A program made the position numbers and the translations under genes. Of a DNA stretch of 64,000 bases, positions 10,315 through 23,669 are shown in pieces (position 1 is the stretch's first letter; every line of letters begins with the position of its first letter). Below the pieces are notes generated by a model. It was not told the origin of the DNA and did no database searches. It saw nothing but the letters and a program-made list of their open reading frames with translations. The DNA is from Calliphora vicina (taxonomy: Eukaryota > Arthropoda > Insecta > Diptera > Calliphoridae): NCBI RefSeq assembly GCF_958450345.1, contig NC_088780.1, forward strand, positions 40,788,033 to 40,852,032, written 5' to 3'.

Positions 10315-12176
10315 TATACCCTCCACCACCATAAGTGGTGAATGAGGGTATATATAAGTTTGTCATTCCGTGTGTAACATTGAGAAATATTCATCTGAGA
10401 CCCAACAAAGTATATATATTATTGATCCTTATGAAATTCTAAGTCGATTTAGCCATGTCCGTCTGTCTGTCCGTCTGTCCGTCTGTCCGTCTGTGTAAAA
10501 CACGCTCACGTCCAAAATACGCAAACAAACTTAGTAGAGTTGCAAGAAAAATGTTTATTATTGTCCTAAGCAGTTTGGTATTGAAAATCAGCGAAATCGG
10601 TACAGTGGAACCAAAGTTATGAATGAAAATGTGGGACAACCTCAAAAAAAAATTGATAATTTTCACATATTTTTGGACATTTTTTGTAAATATATTGCAG
10701 CTAAAATCATAAAATTTTGCACTCGTTACTTTTATGATAAAAGGAGTAACTCTGGTGAAAATTATAAGAATCGGTCCATGATTTCTCCTAGCCCCCATAC
10801 AAATTTTTTCCCGAAATATGGTTCTATGGTCTATAAATGCCTACAAAATAGGAATATCCACATGAAATTCAGCAAAAATAAGTTTCGTGGTAAAAGAAAT
10901 TATATTACAAAATTTTTCGTGGATCGGCCCATATTTGACCATAGCCCCCATATAAAGTACACTTCCGAAAATCCCTTAAATAAGCATAAATGTCTTATAA
11001 ATATCGCTATCAAGTTGAAATTCCACATGAATAATCCCCATATATACCAAAATCGCTGTACCTAATTCTATGAAGATCGGTCGATAATTGGTTATAGCTC
11101 CCATATAAGGACCACTTCCAAAAAACACAATAACCTACATAAATATCTAAAAAATATCAATATCAAAACAAAATTTCACACACATCCATAGTTTATATTT
11201 AGAAATCATACTACTGGATTTTGTGAATATCGGTCCATATTTGACCATAGCTCCCATATAAGGTCCACTTCCAAAAATCAGTTAAGTACTCATAAATCTC
11301 TTATAAATACATTTATCATGCTAAAATTCCACACAAATTATACTCATATATATGGACATCACTGTTCCAAATTTTATGCAGATTGGCCGATAATTGGTCA
11401 TAGCTCCCCTATAAGGCCCATTTCCGAAAAAAGATATTAACCTTAAAAAGTATTAAAAACATATCGATATCAAAATGAAATTACGCACAGATCCAGTAAT
11501 TTGAATCCAGTAATCATACTTCTGGATTTTGTGAATATCGGTCCATATTTAACCATAGCTCCCATATAAGGTCCACTCCCGAAAATCACTAATATCCTCA
11601 TGAATTTCTTACAAATATAGTTATCAGGTTGAAATTCAAAACAAATTTATTCAAAATCGATGTACCAAATTTTATTATGATAGGCCCATAATTGGTCATA
11701 ACCTCCATATAAGAACTACTTCAGGAAAACACATTACCGTGCACAAATATCCATAAAAATCTACACTCAACCAAAATTTTACACCGATCAGTAATTTGTA
11801 TCCAAGAATCGTACTACAAGATTTTTTAAATATTGGTGCATAATTCGGCATAGCTCCCACATAAGGTCCACTCTTGCTAATAGCGTTGTTTATATGAAAT
11901 TCTACAAAAAAAGCCCTTAAATACTTAGGATCATAATAGGTCATAGCATCCATATATTTAACCAAAATGGTACACAGATCAGTAATTTGTATTCAAAAAT
12001 CATAATACTGAATTTTGTGAATATTGGTCCATAATTGGCCACAGCTCTCATATAAATACATAAAAATCACGTAAAAATATTCTATGACAATCGAATCATA
12101 ATAGGTCATAGCTCCCGCAAAGGTCCCACAACCAAATATTTTGAAATTTGTCTAAATATATTTGTATACCCTTTTT
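10315..12176 (+). mobile_element. Composite repeat copy 3, module A (array unit 2)
   Basis: Near-identical to the preceding unit with the same 1862-bp length. The differences I noticed are single bases, for example ttccgaaaaac versus ttccaaaaaac (about 9252 versus 11114) and tatagacatc versus tatggacatc (about 9492 versus 11354). It also has four gtccgt units. Such similarity indicates a very recent tandem duplication or homogenisation. Confidence 0.93.
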
Positions 12177-14401
12177 TATACCCTCCACCACCATAAGTGG
12201 TGAATGAGGGTATATATAAGTTTGTCATTCCGTGTGTAACATTGAGAAATATTCATCTGAGACCCAACAAAGTATATATATTATTGATCCTTATGAAATT
12301 CTAAGTCGATTGAGCCATGTCCGTCTGTCTGTCCGTCTGTCCGTCTGTCCGTCTGTCCGTCTGTGTAAAACACGCTCACGTCCAAAATACGCAAACAAAC
12401 TTTGTAGAGTTGCAAGAAAAATGTTTATTATTGTCCTAAGCAGTTTGGTATTGAAAATCAGCGAAATCGGTACAGTGGAACCAAAGTTATGAATGAAAAT
12501 GTAGGACAACCTCAAAAAAAAATTGATAATTTTCACATATTTTTGGACATTTTTTGTAAATTTATTGCAGCTAATATCATAAAATTTTGCACTCGTTACT
12601 TTTGTGATAAAAGGAGTAACTCTGGTGAAAATTATAAGAATAGGTCCATGATTTCTCCTAGTCCCCATACAAATTTCTTCCCGAAATATGGTTCTATGGT
12701 CTATAAATGCCTACAGAATAGGAATATCCACATGAAATTCAGCAAAAATAAGTTTCGTGGTAAAAGAAATTATATTCCAAAATTTTTCATGGATCGGCCC
12801 ATATTTGACCATAGCCCCCATATAAAGTACACTTCCGAAAATCTCTTAAATAAGCATAAATGTCTTATAAATATCGCTATCAAGTTGAAATTCGACATGA
12901 ATAATCCCCATATATATCAAAATCGCTGTACCTAATTCTATGAAGATCGGCCTATAATTGGTTATAGCTCCCATATAAGGACCACTTCCGAAAAACACAA
13001 TAACCTACATAAATATCTAAAAAATATCAATATCAAAACAAAATGTCACACACATCCATAGTTTATATTTAGAAATCATACTACTGGATTTTGTGAATAT
13101 CGGTCCATATTTGACCACAGCTCCCATATAAGGTCCACTTCCAAAAATCAGTTAAGTACTCATAAATCTCTTATAAATACATTTATCATGCTAAAATTCG
13201 ACAAAAGTTATACTCATATATATAGATATCACTGTACCAAATTTTATGCAGATTGGCCGATAATTGGTCATAGCTCCCCTATAAGGCCCATTTCCGAAAA
13301 AAGATATTAACCTTAAAAAGTATTAAAAACATATCGATATCAAAATGAAATTACGCACAGATCCAGTAATTTGAATCCAGTAATCATACTTCTGGATTTT
13401 GTGAATATCGGTCCATATTTAACCATAGCTCCCATATAAGGTCCACTCCCGAAAATCACTAATATCGTCATAAATTTCTTACAAATATAGTTATCAGGTT
13501 AAAATTCGAAACAAATTTGTTCAATATATGTACACAAAAATCGATGTACCAAATGTTACGATGATAGGCCCATAATTGGTCATAGCCTCCATATAAGAAT
13601 CACTTCCGGAAAACACATTAACCTGCACAAATATTTAAAGTAATCTGTACCAAGATGTATTAACAAGGTGGCAGCGTAACTACAACAATTACAACAATAC
13701 AAGAACAATAGTCATTTTTGTTTGTGTAAAACCGTGTAAAGTGTCAAAATAAAATTCGCAAAAACGCACTTTTATAAATGAAATAGTTTTTTTAACACTT
13801 TTAAATATTTTATACACATAAAGCGGTGACAAATATTCACTTTTTTAAATATAAAATAATCTTTTTAACCTTATAACAAATTTAAAAACGTTTGTAAACA
13901 AGCTTTTGACATTTCACAAGGCAAAGCACGAGTAGAGCAAAAAATAGTCAGCTGGCGTTACGCTGCCACCTGGTTAAATATGTCTTGATCTGTACTGAAC
14001 CAAAATTTTACACCGATCACTAATTTGTATCCAAGAATCGTATTACAAGATTTTTAAAATATTGGTCCATAATTAACCATATCTCCCATATAATGTCCAC
14101 TTTTGATAATGACATTGTTTATATAAAATTGTACAAAAATAGCTCTCAAATACTTAGGTCCATAATAGGTCATAGCTTCCATATATTGAACCAAAATAGT
14201 ACACCGATCAGTAATTTTTAAAATCATACTACTGAATTTTGTGAATATTGGTCCATATTTCGCAACAACTCCAATATAAATACATAAAAATCACGTTAAA
14301 ATATTTTATGACAATCGACTCATAATAGGTCATAGCTCCCATATAAGTCCCACAACCCAATAGCTTGAAATTTGTCTAAATATATTTGTATACCCTTTTT
14401 T
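12177..14401 (+). mobile_element. Composite repeat copy 4, diverged module A' (array unit 3)
   Basis: Older version of module A with many substitutions relative to the other six copies and five gtccgt units. It is interrupted by a 337-bp P-like MITE at 13651-13987. Relative to the consensus, the 148-codon frame shared by the A modules shows here seven amino-acid changes and six silent changes by my count. That gives no clear sign of protein-level constraint. Confidence 0.9.
13643..13995. mobile_element. P-element-like MITE with 8-bp duplication
   Basis: The 337-bp insertion 13651-13987 is flanked by ATCTGTAC at 13643-13650 and 13988-13995. The same site in the other A modules is uninterrupted. 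The terminal inverted repeats are about 30-31 bp. The left begins CAAGATGTATTAACAAGG and ends GGTGGCAGCGTAAC; the right arm mirrors it with CAAGACATATTTAACCAGG and the same GGTGGCAGCGTAAC. Length, 8-bp duplication and sequence resemble the 31-bp ends of Drosophila P elements (CATGATGAAATAACA...AGGTGG). It has no transposase frame. Confidence 0.8.
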
Positions 14402-14649
14402 TATAATCTGGTAAAAAAGGAAAAATGTTGACCAAACATATTAACTAAATATTAAGTATATAAATTGTTAAATTTCATACGTTCCAATAGGAATTTCAAT
14501 TATATTATGTACTTTTGAAATAAAATATTGTCTGCGTAAACTAATATTTCTAACAATTGTTAAGTATATTATTCAGTTCTTATACCATCATATTTAGGTG
14601 GAGGGTATTTAAGATTCGGCACGGCCGAATATAGTACTCTTACTTGTTT
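14402..14649 (+). mobile_element. Module B' with internal deletion (array unit 4)
   Basis: Diverged module B that jumps from the segment ending aaattgttaaatttcat directly to acgttccaataggaatttc, so about 300 bp of the usual 565 are missing. It keeps the terminal hairpin and cttacttgtttt end. Confidence 0.85.
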
Positions 14650-15214
14650 TATACTCTGTTTCTTCACTTGAGGTTAAAAGGGAAAAATGTTGATCCAAAC
14701 GTATTAACTAATTATTAAGTATATAAATTGTTAAATTTCATTTCACGAGGTCCAGACTTAAACTCGACAACACTTCCCCTTTGCGCATGTGAAATTTCAT
14801 TAAAATCGGACTAAGGGTTTAGAAGTTACAGATTTATTTTCCTCTTTTTTTTCTCATACCACTGTGCGCCACTTTGACACTCAGATATTGTAGATCGTTT
14901 AACCCAGTTCCAACAAACTGTTAACGGTTACCTATGTAAGAAAATAATAATTTACACGAAGATTTAGAAAAATTAAGTTTAGACGACAATTTCTCAATTA
15001 AAAGACAATAATTAACTGTGTCAAACGTTCTAATAGGAATTTCAGTTATAAATTGCTGAATTAGATACAATTTTTTGTACATTTGAAAAAAAATATCTTC
15101 TTCGTAAACTAGTCTTTCTAACAATTGTTATATTATTTCAGCTTTTATACCATCATATTTAGGTGGAGGGTATTTAAGATTCGGCACGGCCGAATATAGT
15201 ACTCTTACTTGTTT
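14650..15214 (+). mobile_element. Module B (array unit 5)
   Basis: A 565-bp unit starting tatactctgtttcttcac and ending with the hairpin ATTCGGC-acg-GCCGAAT, then tatagtactcttacttgttt. The short minus-strand frame (67 codons) is identical in every full B module and is not supported as a gene. Confidence 0.92.
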
Positions 15215-15780
15215 TATACTCTGTTTCTTCACTTGAGGTTAAAAGGGAAAAATGTTGATCCAAACGTATTAACTAATTATTAAGTATATAAATTGTTAAA
15301 TTTCATTTCACGAGGTCCAGACTTAAACTCGACAACACTTCCCCTTTGCGCATGTGAAATTTCATTAAAATCGGACTAAGGGTTTAGAAGTTACAGATTT
15401 ATTTTCCTCTTTTTTTTCTCATACCACTGTGCGCCACTTTGACACTCAGATATTGTAGATCGTTTAACCCAGTTCCAACAAACTGTTAACGGTTACCTAT
15501 GTAAGAAAATAATAATTTACACGAAGATTTAGAAAAATTAAGTTTAGACGACAATTTCTCAATTAAAAGACAATAATTAACTGTGTCAAACGTTCTAATA
15601 GGAATTTCAGTTATAAATTGCTGAATTAGATACAATTTTTTGTACATTTGAAAAAAAATATCTTCTTCGTAAACTAGTCTTTCTAACAATTGTTATATTA
15701 TTTCAGCTTTTATACCATCATATTTAGGTGGAGGGTATTTAAGATTCGGCACGGCCGAATATAGTACTCTTACTTGTTTT
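15215..15780 (+). mobile_element. Module B (array unit 6, array end)
   Basis: Tandem copy of the preceding 565-bp unit, apparently identical to it by eye. It ends in cttacttgtttt, which closes the 7.3-kb array. Confidence 0.92.
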
Positions 15781-17880
15781 TTTTTAAATTTGTCCTTTTA
15801 AATAATAAAGTGAAAAAAACTTGTCAAAAGGTCAAAGATTTAATTTTATCGAAATTGAAATTTTGATAGAAAATAGGTCAAATTCCGAAGTGCATAGGGG
15901 CGACATATTCGCAAAATAGGACATGAGTAAAAAAGAGTTAAGTCACCTTTTCGTCAAAAAAAAACAGCAAAAATATCATTTTTTTTGAATTTTTAAATTG
16001 AAAATCGTTTATTTTTGGATCCGTAAATGATATTGCTCAGAAATCTTTTTAAAAAAGAGGACCCAGATATGGAAACATTTTATAATTTCAATTTTTAAAT
16101 GCGTATAACTCGGAAATTATAAGAGATAAGTAGCACAAGCATGTTTTTTCAAGATCTACCCGAGCGCCTTCCAAAAATATAAAAATCTTTGAAATCGAAT
16201 GGGAAATACAAAATGGCACGTGTTTTAAAATGTTACATGTTGAATGCACCCTAATTGTAGCCCCCATAGCGTAGTCTCTGGAGAATTTGTAGGTCCCATT
16301 TTAATAATTTAAACTTGAATACTCCTTGGTTACGCTGTATGCAGTAAAAACTGCTGCAATTATACAGGTTTCCCGTTTTTGGGATTTCATTTACTTACAG
16401 TGATTTTAACTTCATTAAAAGCTCGTGTCCAAAAAAAATTTTATATTTTTAGTAAAATTCTCTAAAATTTTTTGATTTTCGTCGTATATATAGAGCAGTC
16501 ATGGACATTTTTTTAAATCCTATAAACTCGTTTGTGTGGCTTATGATCATAAACAGCTGGCAATTTCGTTGTTGCTATTTTATCGAAACAAGTCAAATCA
16601 GCTGTTGAGCAACTTATTTAAAAAACACTGAGTTTTCTGCTACTTCACACACAATCGCAAATTTTATACAGGAAAAATCATACAGAAACTGAAATTTTAG
16701 AATCTTATAATTGTTCATTTTGTGATTTTATTGAAAAAGCTATCAGAAGCACTTGTGACAAACGCTTTCTAAAGAATAAAGAATTTTTTCCAGCATTTTT
16801 TTTTGCGCAATTGTACAAGAGTATTATTTACTAAAGTAATTACTCTAAGAAAAATATACTGTACCCAGTTATTTCTACACAATTTCTATTACTTTTGTAG
16901 TTTTCTGTTTTTTTTTCTAATTCCTTGTATATACTTCCATTACACAGTCCGATTACACCAAGGATATTTATTTTTCTCTTGCTACAGTTATGCAAATTAT
17001 TATATTTTTAAATTAGTAACAAGAAAATACATATAACAAAATATTACCATATAAAAATACTACAGTCCCTTTTTCAGAATCCGATACGCTACAGTAAGTA
17101 TATGATGACTTTTTTATAACATGAATATGAAAACGTTTGGTAAATTTTGAACGTAATGTAGTAGTTTTCAGGTATATTAAACAAATTGGATTTAGGAATT
17201 GATCTGACTTGGATATTGACACTTTCTTGACTAATTTCGCACTTTTCAGCTGATTTCGAATTTTTTTTTGCCAAATACAAATTAAAATAAAACTTAAATT
17301 TTAAAAACATTACGTAACTGGTATATAATATTCGGCGCAGAACTTATAAAATATTCCCACTTGTTTGCATTTAAATTAGTCTAGTTTGTATATCTGAATG
17401 GCTTAGTTAACCATTTCTAGAATATTTGTATAATTCCGTTTTATTTTGTTTTTAGTTTTATTATTTCGATGTGAATTCCCGTTGTTGCAGTCATTAAAAA
17501 GAAACAGAAATTGAAGTTACACTAGATATTAAAAATGTTGCTTTTTTCAGCTAAAAAATATTTTTACGCCATATCCTTGTTTTTTGTTCATTTACATGCA
17601 ACAAATTATATATATGAAAAATAAAATAAAAAAAACATATATTTGTTTATCTTCACTATGGCAAAACATAAATGTGGTAAAAAAAATTGCACTAATTTAC
17701 ATTTATATATAAAAATATATACATACGTTTATATATTTTGCAAATGAAAAATACGAGAAATTATAATAATAAAACAAGATATAAAATATGTACCTTTTAT
17801 AAATGGTACCTTTTGCAATTTAACAGAGTTTTGCTTCAACATACTGACATACATATTTATGTATCAATAAAATAAATTTA
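15781..17880. other. Non-coding spacer with a diverged repeat fragment
   Basis: Bases about 15840-16340 are a diverged reverse-complement match to about 31390-31900 (for example the ataagagataa, tcaagatct, catgttgaa and ctccagg-type blocks). The remainder (16345-17880) is AT-rich. It contains only unrecognised low-complexity frames of up to 77 codons, which I do not call. Confidence 0.55.
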
Positions 17881-20321
17881 AAACAAGTAAGAGTACTATA
17901 TTCGGCCGTGCCGAATCTTAAATACCCTCCACCTAAATATGATGGTATAAAAGCTGAAATAATATAACAATTGTTAGAAAGACTAGTTTACGAAGAAGAT
18001 ATTTTTTTTCAAATGTACAAAAAATTGTATCTAATTCAGCAATTTATAACTGAAATTCCTATTAGAACGTTTGACACAGTTAATTATTGTCTTTTAATTG
18101 AGAAATTGTCGTCTAAACTTAATTTTTCTAAATCTTCGTGTAAATTATTATTTTCTTACATAGGTAACCGTTAACAGTTTGTTGGAACTGGGTTAAACGA
18201 TCTACAATATCTGAGTGTCAAAGTGGCGCACAGTGGTATGAGAAAAAAAAGAGGAAAATAAATCTGTAACTTCTAAACCCTTAGTCCGATTTTAATGAAA
18301 TTTCACATGCGCAAAGGGGAAGTGTTGTCGAGTTTAAGTCTGGACCTCGTGAAATGAAATTTAACAATTTATATACTTAATAATTAGTTAATACGTTTGG
18401 ATCAACATTTTTCCCTTTTAACCTCAAGTGAAGAAACAGAGTATAAAAAAAGGGTATACAAATATATTTAGACAAATTTCAAAATATTTGGTTGTGGGAC
18501 CTTTGCGGGAGCTATGACCTATTATGATTCGATTGTCATAGAATATTTTTACGTGATTTTTATGTATTTATATGAGAGCTGTGGCCAATTATGGACCAAT
18601 ATTCACAAAATTCAGTATTATGATTTTTGAATACAAATTACTGATCTGTGTACCATTTTGGTTAAATATATGGATGCTATGACCTATTATGATCCTAAGT
18701 ATTTAAGGGCTTTTTTTGTAGAATTTCATATAAACAACGCTATTAGCAAGAGTGGACCTTATGTGGGAGCTATGCCGAATTATGCACCAATATTTAAAAA
18801 ATCTTGTAGTACGATTCTTGGATACAAATTACTGATCGGTGTAAAATTTTGGTTGAGTGTAGATTTTTATGGATATTTGTGCACGGTAATGTGTTTTCCT
18901 GAAGTAGTTCTTATATGGAGGTTATGACCAATTATGGGCCTATCATAATAAAATTTGGTACATCGATTTTGAATAAATTTGTTTTGAATTTCAACCTGAT
19001 AACTATATTTGTAAGAAATTCATGAGGATATTAGTGATTTTCGGGAGTGGACCTTATATGGGAGCTATGGTTAAATATGGACCGATATTCACAAAATCCA
19101 GAAGTATGATTACTGGATTCAAATTACTGGATCTGTGCGTAATTTCATTTTGATATCGATATGTTTTTAATACTTTTTAAGGTTAATATCTTTTTTCGGA
19201 AATGGGCCTTATAGGGGAGCTATGACCAATTATCGGCCAATCTGCATAAAATTTGGAACAGTGATGTCTATATATATGAGTATAATTTGTGTGGAATTTT
19301 AGCATGATAAATGTATTTATAAGAGATTTATGAGTACTTAACTGATTTTTGGAAGTGGACCTTATATGGGAGCTATGGTCAAATATGGACCGATATTCAC
19401 AAAATCCAGTAGTATGATTTCTAAATATAAACTATGGATGTGTGTGAAATTTTGTTTTGATATTGATATTTTTTAGATATTTATGTAGGTTATTGTGTTT
19501 TTCGGAAGTGGTCCTTATATGGGAGCTATAACCAATTATCGACCGATCTTCATAGAATTAGGTACAGCGATTTTGGTATATATGGGGATTATTCATGTGG
19601 AATTTCAACTTGATAGCGATATTTATAAGACATTTATGCTTATTTAAGGGATTTTCGGAAGTGTACTTTATATGGGGGCTATGGTCAAATATGGGCCGAT
19701 CCACGAAAAATTTTGTAATATAATTTCTTTTACCACGAAACTTATTTTTGCTGAATTTCATGTGGATATTCCTATTTTGTAGGCATTTATAGACCATAGA
19801 ACCATATTTCGGGAAAAAATTTGTATGGGGGCTAGGAGAAATCATGGACCGATTCTTATAATTTTCACCAGAGTTACTCCTTTTATCATAAAAGTAACGA
19901 GTGCAAAATTTTATGATTTTAGCTGCAATATATTTACAAAAAATGTCCAAAAATATGTGAAAATTATCAATTTTTTTTTGAGGTTGTCCCACATTTTCAT
20001 TCATAACTTTGGTTCCACTGTACCGATTTCGCTGATTTTCAATACCAAACTGCTTAGGACAATAATAAACATTTTTCTTGCAACTCTACTAAGTTTGTTT
20101 GCGTATTTTGGACGTGAGCGTGTTTTACACAGACGGACAGACGGACAGACGGACAGACGGACAGACAGACGGACATGGCTAAATCGACTTAGAATTTCAT
20201 AAGGATCAATAATATATATACTTTGTTGGGTCTCAGATGAATATTTCTCAATGTTACACACGGAATGACAAACTTATATATACCCTCATTCACCACTTAT
20301 GGTGGTGGAGGGTATAAAAAA
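17881..20321 (-). mobile_element. Composite repeat copy 5 (B then A, inverted)
   Basis: Module B 17881-18451 and module A 18452-20321. Same layout and orientation as the copy at 2817, and near-identical to it, but with the common gtagtatgatttct state near 19408 and five gtccgt units. The A-rich tail after gggtat is seven A. Confidence 0.93.
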
Positions 20322-21231
20322 ATTCACAATAGCGAATAGTATTTTTTTCCTTCGTGATTGAATTATTTCTGAAAGATGTTATGGTACTCAGTAATTGTAA
20401 TCGAATTTTGAGATTGTATTTGTAACCGACAAAATTCGATTGGCGTCAAATTCGGTTGCCACAAAGAATCAGTTTTCTCTGTGTAGATTACAGTGCTCCA
20501 AAAAAAATAGAATTGCGAATTTTGATCGTCCCACTAGAACAAGAAATGTAGGAACAAAATTAGCACATTTTGATAAATATTAAAATAAAAATCAAATGTC
20601 GTTCGTTGGTAATTGAATCAGTTGAGAACGGCCAGACCGATTTATACAATTTTTTTTTAAATGATGGCCAACTTAGGTTTTTAAATGTTCACAGTTATCC
20701 AACTTATGTTTTTATTGAAAGAAAAATTTACCACGCCAATTTTCTTTCGATATATCCAAAATCGCAGGACGCAAAAGTTTTTACAGAAATAAAATTTGTC
20801 CACGTCATTTCCCAGCAAAAACTTCGCTTACAAAGCTACAAGTAATCCCTTTATTAATAACTTACTTTTTAAGTAGTAAAGTCTAAAAAACAAAAAAAAA
20901 ATGTTATTGCATGTTTATTTTTAGAAAAACAGAAAAGAATATTGCATTACTGAGTGAAAAACATTATTTGACGCAAAATAACATAACTAAGTAGTGGTGT
21001 AGTGAGTACAACAACAGATTAGCAAACGGATAGTTGTTGGTTCGACTCGTGGCTGCGACTTATTTTTTTTTTATTTTTTGATTGTAAATAAAAAATTCTA
21101 TAAATAACTCTACTAACAAAATCAATTGGCCAATAAGCGTTTAATCACGAAAAGGAGCTCGATCTGTAATCACTCATATTTCTCGATCTGTGATCACTTT
21201 TATTTCTTGATATTTCTGAGAAATCGATTTT
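20322..21231. repeat. Spacer made of small repeat fragments
   Basis: About 20524-20600 matches the reverse complement of the interior of the hAT element at 61685 (ctagaacaagaaatgtagg block). About 20588-20690 matches the reverse complement of 60465-60570. About 21110-21200 is one degenerate 113-bp array unit. The frame at 20570-20845 lies across these fragments and is not called. Confidence 0.5.
20990..21075 (+). repeat. tRNA-like/SINE-like relic with pol III box A and B
   Basis: TGGTGTAGTGAG at 20995-21006 resembles an internal box A. GGTTCGACTC at 21039-21048 fits box B with tRNA-like spacing, and a T-rich stretch follows from 21061. The T-arm stem does not pair well (GTTGG against CGTGG) and no clean acceptor stem forms. 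It is more likely a tRNA-derived SINE head or decayed tRNA than a functional tRNA. Confidence 0.3.
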
Positions 21232-23669
21232 TATACCCTCCACCACCATAAGTGGTGAATGAGGGTATATATAAGTTTGTCATTCCGTGTGTAACATTGA
21301 GAAATATTCATCTGAGACCCAACAAAGTATATATATTATTGATCCTTATGAAATTCTAAGTCGATTTAGCCATGTCCGTCTGTCTGTCCGTCTGTCCGTC
21401 TGTCCGTCTGTCCGTCTGTGTAAAACACGCTCACGTCCAAAATACGCAAACAAACTTAGTAGAGTTGCAAGAAAAATGTTTATTATTGTCCTAAGCAGTT
21501 TGGTATTGAAAATCAGCGAAATCGGTACAGTGGAACCAAAGTTATGAATGAAAATGTGGGACAACCTCAAAAAAAAATTGATAATTTTCACATATTTTTG
21601 GACATTTTTTGTAAATATATTGCAGCTAAAATCATAAAATTTTGCACTCGTTACTTTTATGATAAAAGGAGTAACTCTGGTGAAAATTATAAGAATCGGT
21701 CCATGATTTCTCCTAGCCCCCATACAAATTTTTTCCCGAAATATGGTTCTATGGTCTATAAATGCCTACAAAATAGGAATATCCACATGAAATTCAGCAA
21801 AAATAAGTTTCGTGGTAAAAGAAATTATATTACAAAATTTTTCGTGGATCGGCCCATATTTGACCATAGCCCCCATATAAAGTACACTTCCGAAAATCCC
21901 TTAAATAAGCATAAATGTCTTATAAATATCGCTATCAAGTTGAAATTCCACATGAATAATCCCCATATATACCAAAATCGCTGTACCTAATTCTATGAAG
22001 ATCGGTCGATAATTGGTTATAGCTCCCATATAAGGACCACTTCCGAAAAACACAATAACCTACATAAATATCTAAAAAATATCAATATCAAAACAAAATT
22101 TCACACACATCCATAGTTTATATTTAGAAATCATACTACTGGATTTTGTGAATATCGGTCCATATTTGACCATAGCTCCCATATAAGGTCCACTTCCAAA
22201 AATCAGTTAAGTACTCATAAATCTCTTATAAATACATTTATCATGCTAAAATTCCACACAAATTATACTCATATATATAGACATCACTGTTCCAAATTTT
22301 ATGCAGATTGGCCGATAATTGGTCATAGCTCCCCTATAAGGCCCATTTCCGAAAAAAGATATTAACCTTAAAAAGTATTAAAAACATATCGATATCAAAA
22401 TGAAATTACGCACAGATCCAGTAATTTGAATCCAGTAATCATACTTCTGGATTTTGTGAATATCGGTCCATATTTAACCATAGCTCCCATATAAGGTCCA
22501 CTCCCGAAAATCACTAATATCCTCATGAATTTCTTACAAATATAGTTATCAGGTTGAAATTCAAAACAAATTTATTCAAAATCGATGTACCAAATTTTAT
22601 TATGATAGGCCCATAATTGGTCATAACCTCCATATAAGAACTACTTCAGGAAAACACATTACCGTGCACAAATATCCATAAAAATCTACACTCAACCAAA
22701 ATTTTACACCGATCAGTAATTTGTATCCAAGAATCGTACTACAAGATTTTTTAAATATTGGTGCATAATTCGGCATAGCTCCCACATAAGGTCCACTCTT
22801 GCTAATAGCGTTGTTTATATGAAATTCTACAAAAAAAGCCCTTAAATACTTAGGATCATAATAGGTCATAGCATCCATATATTTAACCAAAATGGTACAC
22901 AGATCAGTAATTTGTATTCAAAAATCATAATACTGAATTTTGTGAATATTGGTCCATAATTGGCCACAGCTCTCATATAAATACATAAAAATCACGTAAA
23001 AATATTCTATGACAATCGAATCATAATAGGTCATAGCTCCCGCAAAGGTCCCACAACCAAATATTTTGAAATTTGTCTAAATATATTTGTATACCCTTTT
23101 TTTTATACTCTGTTTCTTCACTTGAGGTTAAAAGGGAAAAATGTTGATCCAAACGTATTAACTAATTATTAAGTATATAAATTGTTAAATTTCATTTCAC
23201 GAGGTCCAGACTTAAACTCGACAACACTTCCCCTTTGCGCATGTGAAATTTCATTAAAATCGGACTAAGGGTTTAGAAGTTACAGATTTATTTTCCTCTT
23301 TTTTTTCTCATACCACTGTGCGCCACTTTGACACTCAGATATTGTAGATCGTTTAACCCAGTTCCAACAAACTGTTAACGGTTACCTATGTAAGAAAATA
23401 ATAATTTACACGAAGATTTAGAAAAATTAAGTTTAGACGACAATTTCTCAATTAAAAGACAATAATTAACTGTGTCAAACGTTCTAATAGGAATTTCAGT
23501 TATAAATTGCTGAATTAGATACAATTTTTTGTACATTTGAAAAAAAATATCTTCTTCGTAAACTAGTCTTTCTAACAATTGTTATATTATTTCAGCTTTT
23601 ATACCATCATATTTAGGTGGAGGGTATTTAAGATTCGGCACGGCCGAATATAGTACTCTTACTTGTTTT
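21232..23669 (+). mobile_element. Composite repeat copy 6 (A then B)
   Basis: Module A 21232-23103 and module B 23104-23669, full length, with five gtccgt units. It is head-on to the copy at 17881-20321 with about 0.9 kb between, forming a large near-perfect inverted repeat of about 2.4-kb arms. The right end abuts the 113-bp tandem array. Confidence 0.93.

Noticed and set aside
16803..17310. Overlapping frames as small genes
   Set aside because: Low-complexity Phe/Tyr/Lys-rich translations in AT-rich DNA on both strands, without family resemblance or splice context.
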